Assembly: GCF_012396615.1 (NCBI RefSeq)
Contig: NZ_JAAXPV010000001.1
Location: forward strand, 124,001-188,000
DNA length: 64,000 nt
Direction of reading: 5' to 3'
From: Rothia terrae
GTDB lineage: Bacteria; Actinomycetota; Actinomycetes; Actinomycetales; Micrococcaceae
Of this stretch, positions 45,383 to 54,302 are shown one piece after another; the stretch's first letter is position 1; every line of letters begins with the position of its first letter. The notes under the pieces are model-generated. The model was not told the origin of the DNA. It saw nothing but the letters and a program-made list of their open reading frames with translations, and searched no databases. Both the position numbers and the translations under genes were made by a program.

Positions 45383-47065
45383 CTAGCCTGAATAGTTGAA
45401 ATCGTGCATACTGCTCTCAACGCGCGTCCACCCGGATGAGGTGAGGCGATACAGCGTTGAATCTTTAGTTTCAGCCATAATCTGGTTGTCGCCACCACCC
45501 ACGGTAAGCTTTGTCAGCCCCTTGAGAGGTTCCAGGGAACGACTAATGCCAGAAAGTGAAACAATCTCCGCTGTTCCTTCTTCATAATTAGCAACCACAA
45601 TCTCCTGATCAGAGGTGAAGTCAGCATAATCAGGGATGATTGAGGTACCGATACGTACAGGTTCTTGAAGTCCGGTGGGTTTACCATCTTTGCCGCGGAT
45701 CACCCCAGAGACCCACACGTACGAGTAGGTTCCATCGGTTCCCGTCAACACCGCGCGAGAGCCACCTCGCGAGATGTTAATTGAGTGGACGGAGTACCCG
45801 TTGAGCCACGGCACCTCAAGATCTTCAGGCTCCGGATTTTCAGCGGTCGAAGATACAACTGAGATCGTTGAATTATCGTGAGCTACCCATGCCCAGTGCA
45901 GGTAATCAAAACTTGGCTGGGAAAGATCGTTACCCGTTAGGATCTGCTGTGCTTCGCCATTACGCACCAGCCACATGTTCTTGCGATCTTCGCTCAGGTA
46001 GCTGTAAATACCGCGCGCAATACCCATAGCAGGCAAGGTAGCATTCGCTCCCTGCGGCGTATAAACAGTACTCTGGCTAGCAGGATCGTCAATTTGCGAG
46101 CGAGTAACGAGTGAGCCGTCTTCGGTGCCAATCACAGAATCAGGCACCGAGGGATCAACGATGGGATTTGCCTCAGACAAGGTGCCTGTCTGCACCGCCT
46201 GACCATTCAACAAAAGCTTCACAGAATTAATATTTGCCAGCGAAGTCAGAGTCTCATTCATCTGCGCGTTAATGCGCTCAATGGTCAGTTGTGAGAGGTT
46301 ATTGCTAATTCCATCACCAGAAATGTCAATATCAGCGGTACCGCCGTCAACCGGCACCGAGTTACGCGTCAGCTTGGTTCCCTCCGGCACTGCCGAGACC
46401 ACCGCGTCCTTAAGATACGGTGCAGGCCCCTGCAAAAGAACTCGAATCAAAGAGGTAGCAACAGTATCGCGATCGGCAAACCAGCGTACATCCGGCACCG
46501 CATACGAATAAGTCGGGTCAAAGAAATACAGGGTAAACGGGTTGTACACCTGATCAAACTGGTTCTGTTGAAGAACTATTTCTCCCGGAGCTGAGCTAAT
46601 ACGCCAGTTGCCGTCCACGCGTTTGAGCTCAAACTCTAAGTTTTTTGTTTCATTGGCGTTGAAAGAAGTAGCAATGCCGCGGTCATCAATCTCAGAAGTT
46701 GCAGGCACACTCACTTTATAGCTATCGCCAGAACTATTAGTGATGCTTGGCTGATCAGAATAAACCACGGTGTGATCATCTGGTGCCCAACTTTGAGCGT
46801 AATCGTCCGTCAAAAATTCTCGTGCGACCTTATAGTCATCGCGAACGCCAACTCCTGCGTTTAAAAAGCCGCGAATAATCTCTTCAGGTGAAGCACCGCC
46901 AGCGGGGCCGTCAATCTCGATGCTCTCACTCGTAGAGGATGCTGTGGCGCGCGGATCCGCATAATGGTTAACGGAACCGCTGGTGGGAATGCCGGCACAC
47001 GCGTTCAACGCCAAAAGTGCTACAGAACTGACGGTGATAACTGTTAGACGAGATAACTTTGCCAT
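45383..47065 (-). CDS. lpqB: Lipoprotein LpqB, MtrAB-associated
   Basis: A 560-residue lipoprotein with lipobox ALLALNACAG (Cys at about 23). GerMN-like domain (about 200-310; FADRDTVATSLIRVLLQGPAPYL) and a C-terminal beta-propeller-like part follow. In mycobacteria it modulates MtrB sensing at the membrane. It is third in an mtrA-mtrB-lpqB operon, 2 bases after mtrB. Confidence 0.93.
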   Translation of the reverse strand: MAKLSRLTVITVSSVALLALNACAGIPTSGSVNHYADPRATASSTSESIEIDGPAGGASPEEIIRGFLNAGVGVRDDYKVAREFLTDDYAQSWAPDDHTVVYSDQPSITNSSGDSYKVSVPATSEIDDRGIATSFNANETKNLEFELKRVDGNWRISSAPGEIVLQQNQFDQVYNPFTLYFFDPTYSYAVPDVRWFADRDTVATSLIRVLLQGPAPYLKDAVVSAVPEGTKLTRNSVPVDGGTADIDISGDGISNNLSQLTIERINAQMNETLTSLANINSVKLLLNGQAVQTGTLSEANPIVDPSVPDSVIGTEDGSLVTRSQIDDPASQSTVYTPQGANATLPAMGIARGIYSYLSEDRKNMWLVRNGEAQQILTGNDLSQPSFDYLHWAWVAHDNSTISVVSSTAENPEPEDLEVPWLNGYSVHSINISRGGSRAVLTGTDGTYSYVWVSGVIRGKDGKPTGLQEPVRIGTSIIPDYADFTSDQEIVVANYEEGTAEIVSLSGISRSLEPLKGLTKLTVGGGDNQIMAETKDSTLYRLTSSGWTRVESSMHDFNYSG

Positions 47066-47067
47066 GG

Positions 47068-48768
47068 CTACTTTTCATCCTCAGCGATAGGTGAAGCACT
47101 TGTCATGATAATCGGAATCGAAGTCGATGCGGTGGACGGCGCCTCCAACTCGAAATACTTCACATCGGGCTCACCGCTCAGCAGTACCGGGGACTCCCCC
47201 AATTCTGCTCCCTGGGTCAAAGGAATAGTCATTCTGAAGCAAGCACCTTCACCAGGGCGTCCCCAGGCCTCAAGGGTACCTCTGTGCAGATGCACGTCCT
47301 CTGCAGAAATTGAAAGTCCCAGACCGGTACCGCCCAAAGTACGTTTGCGCGAAGGGTCAGCACGCCAAAAACGGTCAAAGACATGGTCAATAGCATCCGG
47401 TGATAGCCCCACACCGTGGTCGCGAACAGCTACACCCACCGCGGTATCGCTGGCAGCAACATAGACGTCGATGGGACGCCCCTCGCTGTGCTCAATCGCG
47501 TTGAAAATAAGGTTACGCAGGACGCGCTCGATGCGTCGGTGGTCCATCTCTACGGTGAGCTCAGCGATATCCGTATGGACTTCTAAGGGTGCTCCCACGC
47601 GCTCCAAATGAGGCTGAGCGGAATCAATGATTTCATTCAGCACTGTCAAAATATCAGCGGGCACAAGATCCAGGGTTGCTGACCCCGCGTCGAAACGAGA
47701 AATCTCAAGCAAATCAGCAAGCAAGGTATCAAAACGATCGACCTGGTTATACAGCAGCTCGGTAGAACGTCGGTGAAGAGGGTCAAGACCATCGCGAGCA
47801 TCATGAAGAAGTTCAGCTGCCATACGAACCGTCGTCAACGGAGTGCGCAACTCATGCGAAACATCAGAGACAAAACGCTGCTGCATCGTAGAGAGAGTCT
47901 CAAGACGCGAAATCTGTTCCTGCAAGCTATCAGCCATTTTATTGAAGGAAACACCGAGTCGCGACGTCTCATTAAGCCCCTGAACATTAACGCGCTGATT
48001 GAGATCCCCCGCGGCCAGCTTTTCTGCAGTAACAGCTGTCAGACTGATAGGACGAATCACGGAACGGGTAATCAGCCACACGATAGAGACAACGACCAGT
48101 AGCATAATGGCGAACCCAAGCCACAGCACCAGGCTGATGTACTGAGCGATCTGTTGCGAACTGGAGAGGTCATAGACGAGAAACAGCCCGTATTCGGGGC
48201 TCTGCGGTATGTTGATGCGAGTGCCCACGACAACCACAGGAACTGGACTACCGTTTTCTTGAACAGGCATCTGCGCAGATTGCCAATAAATACCGTCTTG
48301 CCCGGCGACGGTATGCACCAGATCCTCTGGTATATCATCGGGGTTAGCCCACGAAAATTGGGCCTGTTGTTGAATAAAACTCTGAGAATTATCAGGTTCA
48401 GTCGGTATCAGCATCCACTGTCTTTGAGAGTCGGTGCTACCTGTCTCAAGCACCGTCAAGAATCTACGAACATCCGACTCAATCTCTGTGCGATCAATCG
48501 CGTCTGAAGAATCAATAACACTTTGCACGTTCGTAAACCCTGCTGAGGATTCCTCAAGTGCCTGGTCAAGCCGACCGTTAAAGAGCGATGACGCAATCTG
48601 GCTAGAGAGGAAGGTTCCCACCACAACGAAGGTAATCATGAGCAAAATGATTGCCATCGCCACAGCGCGAAACTGCAGGGAATGCTGCCATCGCCACGCC
48701 AGTTGTTTAATCGGTGATTTATACCAGCGTTGCGATGTCGGTGAGGGTGTAAGAGATTCTTCAGCCAT
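47068..48768 (-). CDS. mtrB: Two-component sensor histidine kinase MtrB
   Basis: A 566-residue kinase with two membrane helices (about 36-56 and 210-235) around an extracellular domain, a HAMP domain, the HisKA H-box (VSDVSHELRTPLTTVRMAAELL) and HATPase boxes (NLIFNAIEHSEGRP, VRDHGVGLSPD, GGTGLGLSISAEDVHLHRG). MtrAB controls cell-wall and division genes. It lies 5 bases after mtrA. Confidence 0.95.
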   Translation of the reverse strand: MAEESLTPSPTSQRWYKSPIKQLAWRWQHSLQFRAVAMAIILLMITFVVVGTFLSSQIASSLFNGRLDQALEESSAGFTNVQSVIDSSDAIDRTEIESDVRRFLTVLETGSTDSQRQWMLIPTEPDNSQSFIQQQAQFSWANPDDIPEDLVHTVAGQDGIYWQSAQMPVQENGSPVPVVVVGTRINIPQSPEYGLFLVYDLSSSQQIAQYISLVLWLGFAIMLLVVVSIVWLITRSVIRPISLTAVTAEKLAAGDLNQRVNVQGLNETSRLGVSFNKMADSLQEQISRLETLSTMQQRFVSDVSHELRTPLTTVRMAAELLHDARDGLDPLHRRSTELLYNQVDRFDTLLADLLEISRFDAGSATLDLVPADILTVLNEIIDSAQPHLERVGAPLEVHTDIAELTVEMDHRRIERVLRNLIFNAIEHSEGRPIDVYVAASDTAVGVAVRDHGVGLSPDAIDHVFDRFWRADPSRKRTLGGTGLGLSISAEDVHLHRGTLEAWGRPGEGACFRMTIPLTQGAELGESPVLLSGEPDVKYFELEAPSTASTSIPIIMTSASPIAEDEK

Positions 48769-48773
48769 CTGAA

Positions 48774-49460
48774 CTATCGGATGTTAGCGGGAGCAGCTTT
48801 GTAGCCGACGCCGCGAACCGTCAAAATGATTTCAGGGTTTTCGGGATCCTGCTCAATCTTTGCGCGAAGACGCTGAACGTGGACATTAACCAGGCGAGAA
48901 TCAACGGTTTTGCCGTAGCCCCAGACGTTATCAAGCAGAGCTTCGCGCGAGAAAACCTGGCCGGGCTGACGGGCCATGTTCACCAGAAGATCATATTCAA
49001 GCGGTGTCAACGCGATGAGGGCGCCGTTACGGGTAACGCTGTGGCCCGAAAGATCAATAGTGAGACCACCAATATTGATGATTTCGCTATTCTTGTCTTC
49101 GCGCGGACGCAAACGAGCGCGAATGCGAGCAAGCAACTCAGCAGGTTTGAAAGGCTTAGCGATATAGTCGTCTGCCCCTGCTTCGAGTCCCTTTACGACG
49201 TCCTCGGTATCGGACTTAGCGGTGAGCATGATAATCGGAACTTCAGTGACCTTGCGCAACTCAGTGCAGACCTCGATACCGTTCATACCGGGCAGCATCA
49301 AATCAAGCAAAACCAATTCGGGTTGATGCTGTTCAAATGCTTCTACAGCTTGATCTCCAGCGGTACAAAATACGCTTTCGTAGCCTTCTTGAGACAGGAC
49401 GATGCCAACCATTTCTGCCAAAGCGTCATCGTCGTCAACAACTAGAATCGTTGCGTTCAT
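48774..49460 (-). CDS. mtrA: Two-component response regulator MtrA
   Basis: A 228-residue OmpR-family regulator. The phosphoacceptor Asp lies in LVLLDLMLPGMNG; acidic pocket DDDD near residue 9; switch residues TAKSD and IAKPF. The C-terminal winged helix ends VNVHVQRLRAKIEQDPENP. It is first gene of the mtrA-mtrB-lpqB operon. The -10/-35 was not confidently found. Confidence 0.96.
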   Translation of the reverse strand: MNATILVVDDDDALAEMVGIVLSQEGYESVFCTAGDQAVEAFEQHQPELVLLDLMLPGMNGIEVCTELRKVTEVPIIMLTAKSDTEDVVKGLEAGADDYIAKPFKPAELLARIRARLRPREDKNSEIINIGGLTIDLSGHSVTRNGALIALTPLEYDLLVNMARQPGQVFSREALLDNVWGYGKTVDSRLVNVHVQRLRAKIEQDPENPEIILTVRGVGYKAAPANIR

Positions 49461-49528
49461 GCTCCTCCTCGCGTGAGCAAAAAATATCTGACTCTTTATA
49501 TTACGTGTTTTGCCGGTGGTTAGTGCAT

Positions 49529-50641
49529 TTACTCAGAATTTTGCGCGGTTTCAGACAGCGCTGTGGCGGTTTCTGTCAGGTGGGCCAACACCGCTGTGGC
49601 ATGAGCTGGACTGCAATGTTCTAGGGACGCGGATTCAGTGAGGCTAATCTGCGACAGCTGAGCCGCCGGTAAGCCGACGCGTCGCCACGGCCCAAAAATT
49701 GAATCAACAAGCGTCCTCACCGATTGTTTGGCGTGAGGATTCACGGTTGCCAGCCACAGACGCTGGCCGGCTTCAACTAGAGCCGCGATCTTTTCCCAGT
49801 CGGAGTCTTTGTAACCTTGGACGCTCTGAGCAACCGCCTCAAATGGCTGGAGGAAAGAAACCGGAACGACCTGTTGCCCCACGTTGATAACAGGCTGAGC
49901 GTTCTGCTGACGCACTGCTTGAGTCAGTACATCAAAGTTTTCGTGAACCTCGTGAGGACGCAATGCGCGCAAGGTGCGATAGCCACTTGATGTGGCGATA
50001 GTGCCCTCTAGAATACTCACCATATCCAGTTCATCAAACTGCACAATGAGTTTGGCGCCGGGAGCCGCCTCACGGAGCGATTTGAGCTGATCTTCTAAAC
50101 CAGCAATCAATGAATCACGCACATCGCGGCGAGCGCCGACATCGCTCAACACTCTCTCACCGTTCGTCAGATAAAGCTGAGCGCTTAGACTCAGCGGACC
50201 CACAAACTGGATCTTCAGCTCACGCGGCTTGGCGCTTTCTTTACCAATAACATCGGCTAGAACATTAATGTCAGAAGCAAAGGTATGACGCGCCCACTGG
50301 CTTTCTTGCGAAAAGCCGGAATTAATACGCCAGCCGGCTGATGTTCCGTCGGCTTCAAGTCCCTCGAACGTTGCAATGGTTCGTGCCAGAGTAGTGGCTT
50401 GAAAACCGCGTTGCGAAAGTTCCGGAAGGTACGAAAGATGCGGATCGCCTAACTCCCCGCGAACACGGGTTACCGCGTCCACGGCGTCTTCACCGGGCCA
50501 CCTGCCTAAAGCAGTTGCCTGAACAAAAAACTTTGGCTCAAAATTAATGTCGTGCTCCAAAGCTTGCGCGCGCAAATCGGCAAGCAACGCCCGCTCGTTT
50601 TCATCTAAAATCTTGTAGCTATCGGCCACGCGACGGTTCAC
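49529..50641 (-). CDS. MetE-like (vitamin B12-independent methionine synthase family) protein
   Basis: A protein of about 370 residues, much shorter than MetE (about 750). It has the pattern of the stand-alone actinobacterial members: TALGRWPGEDAVDAVTRVRGELGDPHLSYLPELSQRG, then IQFVGPLSLSAQLYL and VQFDELDM. The canonical zinc Cys/His set is not evident, so methionine synthesis is not assured; homologues near mnmA are annotated only by family. GTG 50641 follows GAGAGAG; the open frame to 50671 would overlap the chorismate mutase gene. Confidence 0.7.
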   Translation of the reverse strand: MNRRVADSYKILDENERALLADLRAQALEHDINFEPKFFVQATALGRWPGEDAVDAVTRVRGELGDPHLSYLPELSQRGFQATTLARTIATFEGLEADGTSAGWRINSGFSQESQWARHTFASDINVLADVIGKESAKPRELKIQFVGPLSLSAQLYLTNGERVLSDVGARRDVRDSLIAGLEDQLKSLREAAPGAKLIVQFDELDMVSILEGTIATSSGYRTLRALRPHEVHENFDVLTQAVRQQNAQPVINVGQQVVPVSFLQPFEAVAQSVQGYKDSDWEKIAALVEAGQRLWLATVNPHAKQSVRTLVDSIFGPWRRVGLPAAQLSQISLTESASLEHCSPAHATAVLAHLTETATALSETAQNSE

Positions 50642-50645
50642 AACG

Positions 50646-51026
50646 CTAGCTCTCTCGTGTCTGCTCAGCAATTCTTTCGTGGTGACGAATCACCTCAGAA
50701 ATAATAAAGTTCAAAATTTTTTCAGCGAACTCGGGGTCAAGATGAGCTACCTCAGCAAGCGAGCGCAGTCGCTCAATCTGGGCAGCTTCACGATCAGGAT
50801 CGCCAGAGGGAAGATTATGCTCTGCTTTGAGATAGCCCACGCGTTTAGTAGCCCTAAAACGCTCAGCGAGCACATGCACCAAAGCGGCATCCAAATTATC
50901 AATACTCTGACGAATAGAGTAAAGCTCTTGCAACACGGCTTCATCTACTGTTCCACGCAAAGAACTCGCTTCTGCATCGAATTCTTGGTGTGCCTGTACG
51001 TCTTGGGGGTTTTCGGCTGAAGTCAT
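50646..51026 (-). CDS. Chorismate mutase (AroQ type)
   Basis: A 126-residue all-helical chorismate mutase: chorismate to prephenate, for Phe/Tyr synthesis. The AroQ core is SIRQSIDNLDAALVHVLAERFRATKRVGYLKAEHNLP followed by DREAAQIERLRSLAEVAHLDPEFAEKILNFIISEVIRHH. The first 30 residues are an extra acidic leader. It is about 4 bases before the MetE-like gene. Confidence 0.88.
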   Translation of the reverse strand: MTSAENPQDVQAHQEFDAEASSLRGTVDEAVLQELYSIRQSIDNLDAALVHVLAERFRATKRVGYLKAEHNLPSGDPDREAAQIERLRSLAEVAHLDPEFAEKILNFIISEVIRHHERIAEQTRES

Positions 51027-51039
51027 ATACCTAGTCTAA

Positions 51040-51079
51040 AAGCTATGAGACCCACTTCGCGAAATGGGTCTCATAGCTT
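51040..51079 (-). terminator. Terminator after mnmA
   Basis: AAGCTATGAGACCCA (51040-51054) and TGGGTCTCATAGCTT (51065-51079) make a perfect 15-bp stem with TTTTAG on the minus strand. It separates mnmA from the chorismate mutase gene. Confidence 0.85.
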
Positions 51080-51110
51080 GCCCACCATTTAGACAGGTGT
51101 TGTGTTGGTT

Positions 51111-52295
51111 TTAGACGTCTGCGCGGTCGAGTGAGTACGCGCGGTTGATCGTTGCCTGCCCAAGGACGCGGGTGTCCTGGTACATGACGAGGGTTTGCCC
51201 CGGTGCTACTCCTCGCAGCCCCTCTTTCAGACGCACGACGATTTCAAGGCGCAGAGCGTTTTCATCGTTTGATTCATCGTCGCTGACCCATTCAAGATGC
51301 GCGGAAGACAGTACAGGGTCTGCGTGGGCACGCACCTGAGAGGTGATATCAATGTCAGCACTCGCTGCGCCAACCTCAGCCGGGCGCTGGATGAATTCAG
51401 CGAACTGAGCAACGGGTTCACCCGCCCACGTGCAGCGGATGCCGCGGATTTCTTCAACGGCAAGAAGTTCCTTGGATCCTACAATAACTTCGTTGCTCTT
51501 GGGTCTGATCTCCAGCACAAAGCGGGGCTTACCATCGGGAGCCGGGTGACCAATTTTCAGCCCCTTACGCTGACCGACGGTAAATGCCTGTGAGCCCTCG
51601 TGCTGACCGAGCACGTTGCCTTCAGTGTCTTTGATATCGCCGATGTTCATCTCAATATGCTCAGCCAGCCACTCGCGGGTATCACCCTCAGGAATAAAGC
51701 AAATATCGTAGGAGTCAGGTTTCTTAGCCACAGAGAAGCCGCGGCGTTCAGCCTCAGCACGCACCTCAGCCTTAGACGGAGTATCAGCTAGGGGGAACCA
51801 CGCATGCTTGAGCTGCTCATGAGTCAGAACACCGAGTACATACGACTGGTCCTTCGCCCAGTCAGCTGCACGGTGCAACTCACGATTACCGTTTTCATTC
51901 GTAATCACTTTGGCGTAGTGACCGGTAACCACCGCGTCAAAACCCAAAGCCACTGCCTTTTCAAGAAGCGCAGCAAACTTGATCTTTTCGTTGCATCGCA
52001 TACAAGGGTTGGGGGTGCGACCGTGCTCGTATTCAGAGATAAAGTCATCCACAACATCCTCTTTGAATCGCTCGGAGAAATCCCACACGTAGAAGGGAAT
52101 GCCGAGCTGATCGCACACGCGACGCGCATCCATGGAATCCTCGATAGTACAGCAACCACGGCTACCGGTACGCAAAGTACCGGGCATACGAGACAGCGCC
52201 AAATGAACGCCAACAACATCGTGACCAGCTTCAACCGCACGTGCGGCAGCTACAGCTGAATCCACGCCGCCACTCATCGCAGCAAGAATCTTCAT
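51111..52295 (-). CDS. mnmA: tRNA 2-thiouridylase MnmA
   Basis: A 394-residue PP-loop enzyme adding sulfur to U34 of Lys, Glu and Gln tRNAs. Pyrophosphatase loop [12 protein letters not shown]; catalytic Cys regions [11 protein letters not shown] and the [11 protein letters not shown] block; ligand motif GHYAKV. It is 63 bases after the cysteine desulfurase gene that probably supplies its sulfur. Confidence 0.95.
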   Translation of the reverse strand: MKILAAMSGGVDSAVAAARAVEAGHDVVGVHLALSRMPGTLRTGSRGCCTIEDSMDARRVCDQLGIPFYVWDFSERFKEDVVDDFISEYEHGRTPNPCMRCNEKIKFAALLEKAVALGFDAVVTGHYAKVITNENGNRELHRAADWAKDQSYVLGVLTHEQLKHAWFPLADTPSKAEVRAEAERRGFSVAKKPDSYDICFIPEGDTREWLAEHIEMNIGDIKDTEGNVLGQHEGSQAFTVGQRKGLKIGHPAPDGKPRFVLEIRPKSNEVIVGSKELLAVEEIRGIRCTWAGEPVAQFAEFIQRPAEVGAASADIDITSQVRAHADPVLSSAHLEWVSDDESNDENALRLEIVVRLKEGLRGVAPGQTLVMYQDTRVLGQATINRAYSLDRADV

Positions 52296-52358
52296 AATTT
52301 TCTATCCTTCATCACGCATCCGCGTGCACACATCATCAGTAAATACGTAAAAATTGCG

Positions 52359-53591
52359 TTAGTGCCACAAGGCGGCGTCGGGTGTATGCGCTGCAAGGCC
52401 TGCTTTTTGGGCCTGTTCAAACGCCGCGGGCAAAGCCTTGATCAAAGCTTCAATATCTTCTGCAGTGGTGCTGTGCCCCAGCGTGAAGCGTTGCGCACCA
52501 CGCGCGGTCACCTCGTCGAGTCCCATTGCTAGCAAAACATGTGAAGGACGCGGCACCCCGGCGTTGCATGCCGAGCCGGTGGAGCTTTCAATACCAGCCA
52601 TATCTAGCAGGAACAGCAAAGAATCTCCCTCGCACCCTTCAAAGGTGAAGTGAGCATTATTGGGCAATCGACGCCACGGCATTGAACCAAGCTCTTCGTT
52701 ACTCTCGGGGTGGGGGCCTCGCAAAGTGGCCTGGGGAATCAGCTGCTGTACTCGCTCTACCACGGTATTTCGAAGCTGAGCGATCCGGGTTGACTCTTCA
52801 GCGAGATTCTCCCCCGCGCTGGTAGCTGCAGCGGCAAAACCAGCGATGGACGCCGCATCGATAGTGCCCGAACGCACCGAACGTTCCTGCCCGCCGCCGT
52901 GCAATACAGGCATCATGGCCGCAGAACGCGTGGCAATCAGCGCACCAACGCCCATAGGTCCTCCGATTTTGTGGCCGGAAATCGCCATCGTGGTCACGCC
53001 GGATTCACGGAAATTCACCGGAATAGCGCCGAATGCCTGAACAGCATCGGTATGCATTGGAATATCAAATTCTTGAGCGATTGCAGCGATTTCAGCAATA
53101 GGCTGGATGCTCCCGACTTCATTATTTGCCCACATCACCGTCACCAGCGCTACAGATTCGGGGTCAGAGGAGACCTCGGCGCGTAGTGTCTCAAGGTCCA
53201 CGACGCCGAACTCGTCAACCGGCAACCAGACCGCCGTCGCGTCCTCATATTTTTCAAGCCATTCAACGGCGTCGCCCACTGCATGGTGCTCAATAGAAGA
53301 CACGAGAATTTTGCGGGCAGCAGGGTTAGCTTCGCGTCGCTTCCAGTACAGCCCCTTAATAGCTAAGTTATCCGCTTCGGTGCCGCCCGATGTGAAAATG
53401 ATCTCAGCGCTGTCGCATCCGGCAACACGCGCAATTCTCTCACGCGCCATTTCAACGGTAGACCGCGCACGACGTCCCGCAGAGTGTAGCGATGAAGGGT
53501 TACCACCGGCTCGCATTTGAGCAACAACAGCATCAACAGCCTCAGGCAAGGTGTCGGTGGTTGCCGCGTGATCAAGGTAGATACGAGCCAC
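52359..53591 (-). CDS. Cysteine desulfurase (IscS/NifS family)
   Basis: A PLP enzyme of 410 residues releasing sulfur from cysteine for tRNA thiolation and Fe-S assembly. IYLDHAATTDTLPEAV at the N terminus, PLP Lys in SGHKIGGPMGVGAL, catalytic Cys in SSTGSACNAGVPRPS. GTG 53591 has AAAGGA 5 bases upstream and gives MARIYLDHAAT; the frame is open to 53612. It pairs with mnmA. Confidence 0.93.
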   Translation of the reverse strand: MARIYLDHAATTDTLPEAVDAVVAQMRAGGNPSSLHSAGRRARSTVEMARERIARVAGCDSAEIIFTSGGTEADNLAIKGLYWKRREANPAARKILVSSIEHHAVGDAVEWLEKYEDATAVWLPVDEFGVVDLETLRAEVSSDPESVALVTVMWANNEVGSIQPIAEIAAIAQEFDIPMHTDAVQAFGAIPVNFRESGVTTMAISGHKIGGPMGVGALIATRSAAMMPVLHGGGQERSVRSGTIDAASIAGFAAAATSAGENLAEESTRIAQLRNTVVERVQQLIPQATLRGPHPESNEELGSMPWRRLPNNAHFTFEGCEGDSLLFLLDMAGIESSTGSACNAGVPRPSHVLLAMGLDEVTARGAQRFTLGHSTTAEDIEALIKALPAAFEQAQKAGLAAHTPDAALWH

Positions 53592-53761
53592 GATTATTCC
53601 TTTACGCATCAAATATTTAGGGACGAGGGGCGAGAACTATTCTACGGTGCACGCAGTGTTTATGCGCATGAGATATGCCACGAACTTAATAACCGTTGGC
53701 TATCCCCTAGGTCTCAGTGCGTACTGGGCGTTTTCAGCTTTGGAGCACTAAACTTACCTAC

Positions 53762-54229
53762 GTGTTCAAAATTCTTTTCTATACTCCCGAAATTCCCGGC
53801 AATACCGGTAATGCTATTCGTCTAGCAGCTATCACCGGTGCCGAATTGCACTTGGTCGAACCTCTTGGTTTTAACTTTGAATCCGCGCATCTGCGTCGTG
53901 CCGGGCTGGACTACCATGACCTAGCTGTCATGACAGTTCATAAAACTCTTGAAGACGCGTGGGACGCCCTCATGCCGGCACGAGTTTTTGCTTTCTCCAC
54001 CACGGCAACCACCAGTTTTGCGGATATCGACTATCAAGAAGGCGACGTGTTGATGTTTGGCCCTGAATCTGTGGGCTTGCCGCCAGAGGTGCAGAATGAT
54101 GCTCATATTACCGAGCGCGTGAAGATTCCGATGCTTGAGGGCCGCCGTTCCCTCAACCTCGCCAATTCCGCCTCTATCGCGGTGTACGAGGCCTGGCGTC
54201 AACACGGTTTTGCCGGAGGTTCGCTGTAA
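53762..54229 (+). CDS. trmL: tRNA (cytidine/uridine-34-2'-O)-methyltransferase TrmL
   Basis: A 155-residue SPOUT methyltransferase acting on the wobble base. Motifs ILFYTPEIPGNTGNAIRLAA, MFGPESVGLPPEV and the knot end RSLNLANSASIAVYEAWRQ. GTG 53762 gives the family start (MFKILFYTPEIPG); the frame is open to 53717. No ribosome site lies in range, and TAAACT sits 7 bases before the start, so the mRNA may be leaderless. Confidence 0.9.
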   Translation: MFKILFYTPEIPGNTGNAIRLAAITGAELHLVEPLGFNFESAHLRRAGLDYHDLAVMTVHKTLEDAWDALMPARVFAFSTTATTSFADIDYQEGDVLMFGPESVGLPPEVQNDAHITERVKIPMLEGRRSLNLANSASIAVYEAWRQHGFAGGSL

Positions 54230-54277
54230 CACTAACAGTGTCCCCGTAGCTCATCAGCTACGGGGACATTGTTAGTG
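54230..54277. terminator. Bidirectional terminator between trmL and the HtrA gene
   Basis: A 22-bp stem (54230-54251 with 54256-54277, one G-U) with a 4-base loop CATC lies between convergent genes. It lacks a good T run. Confidence 0.8.
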
Positions 54278-54302
54278 AGCTCAGCGCTTTTGCCGAACCT
54301 TA

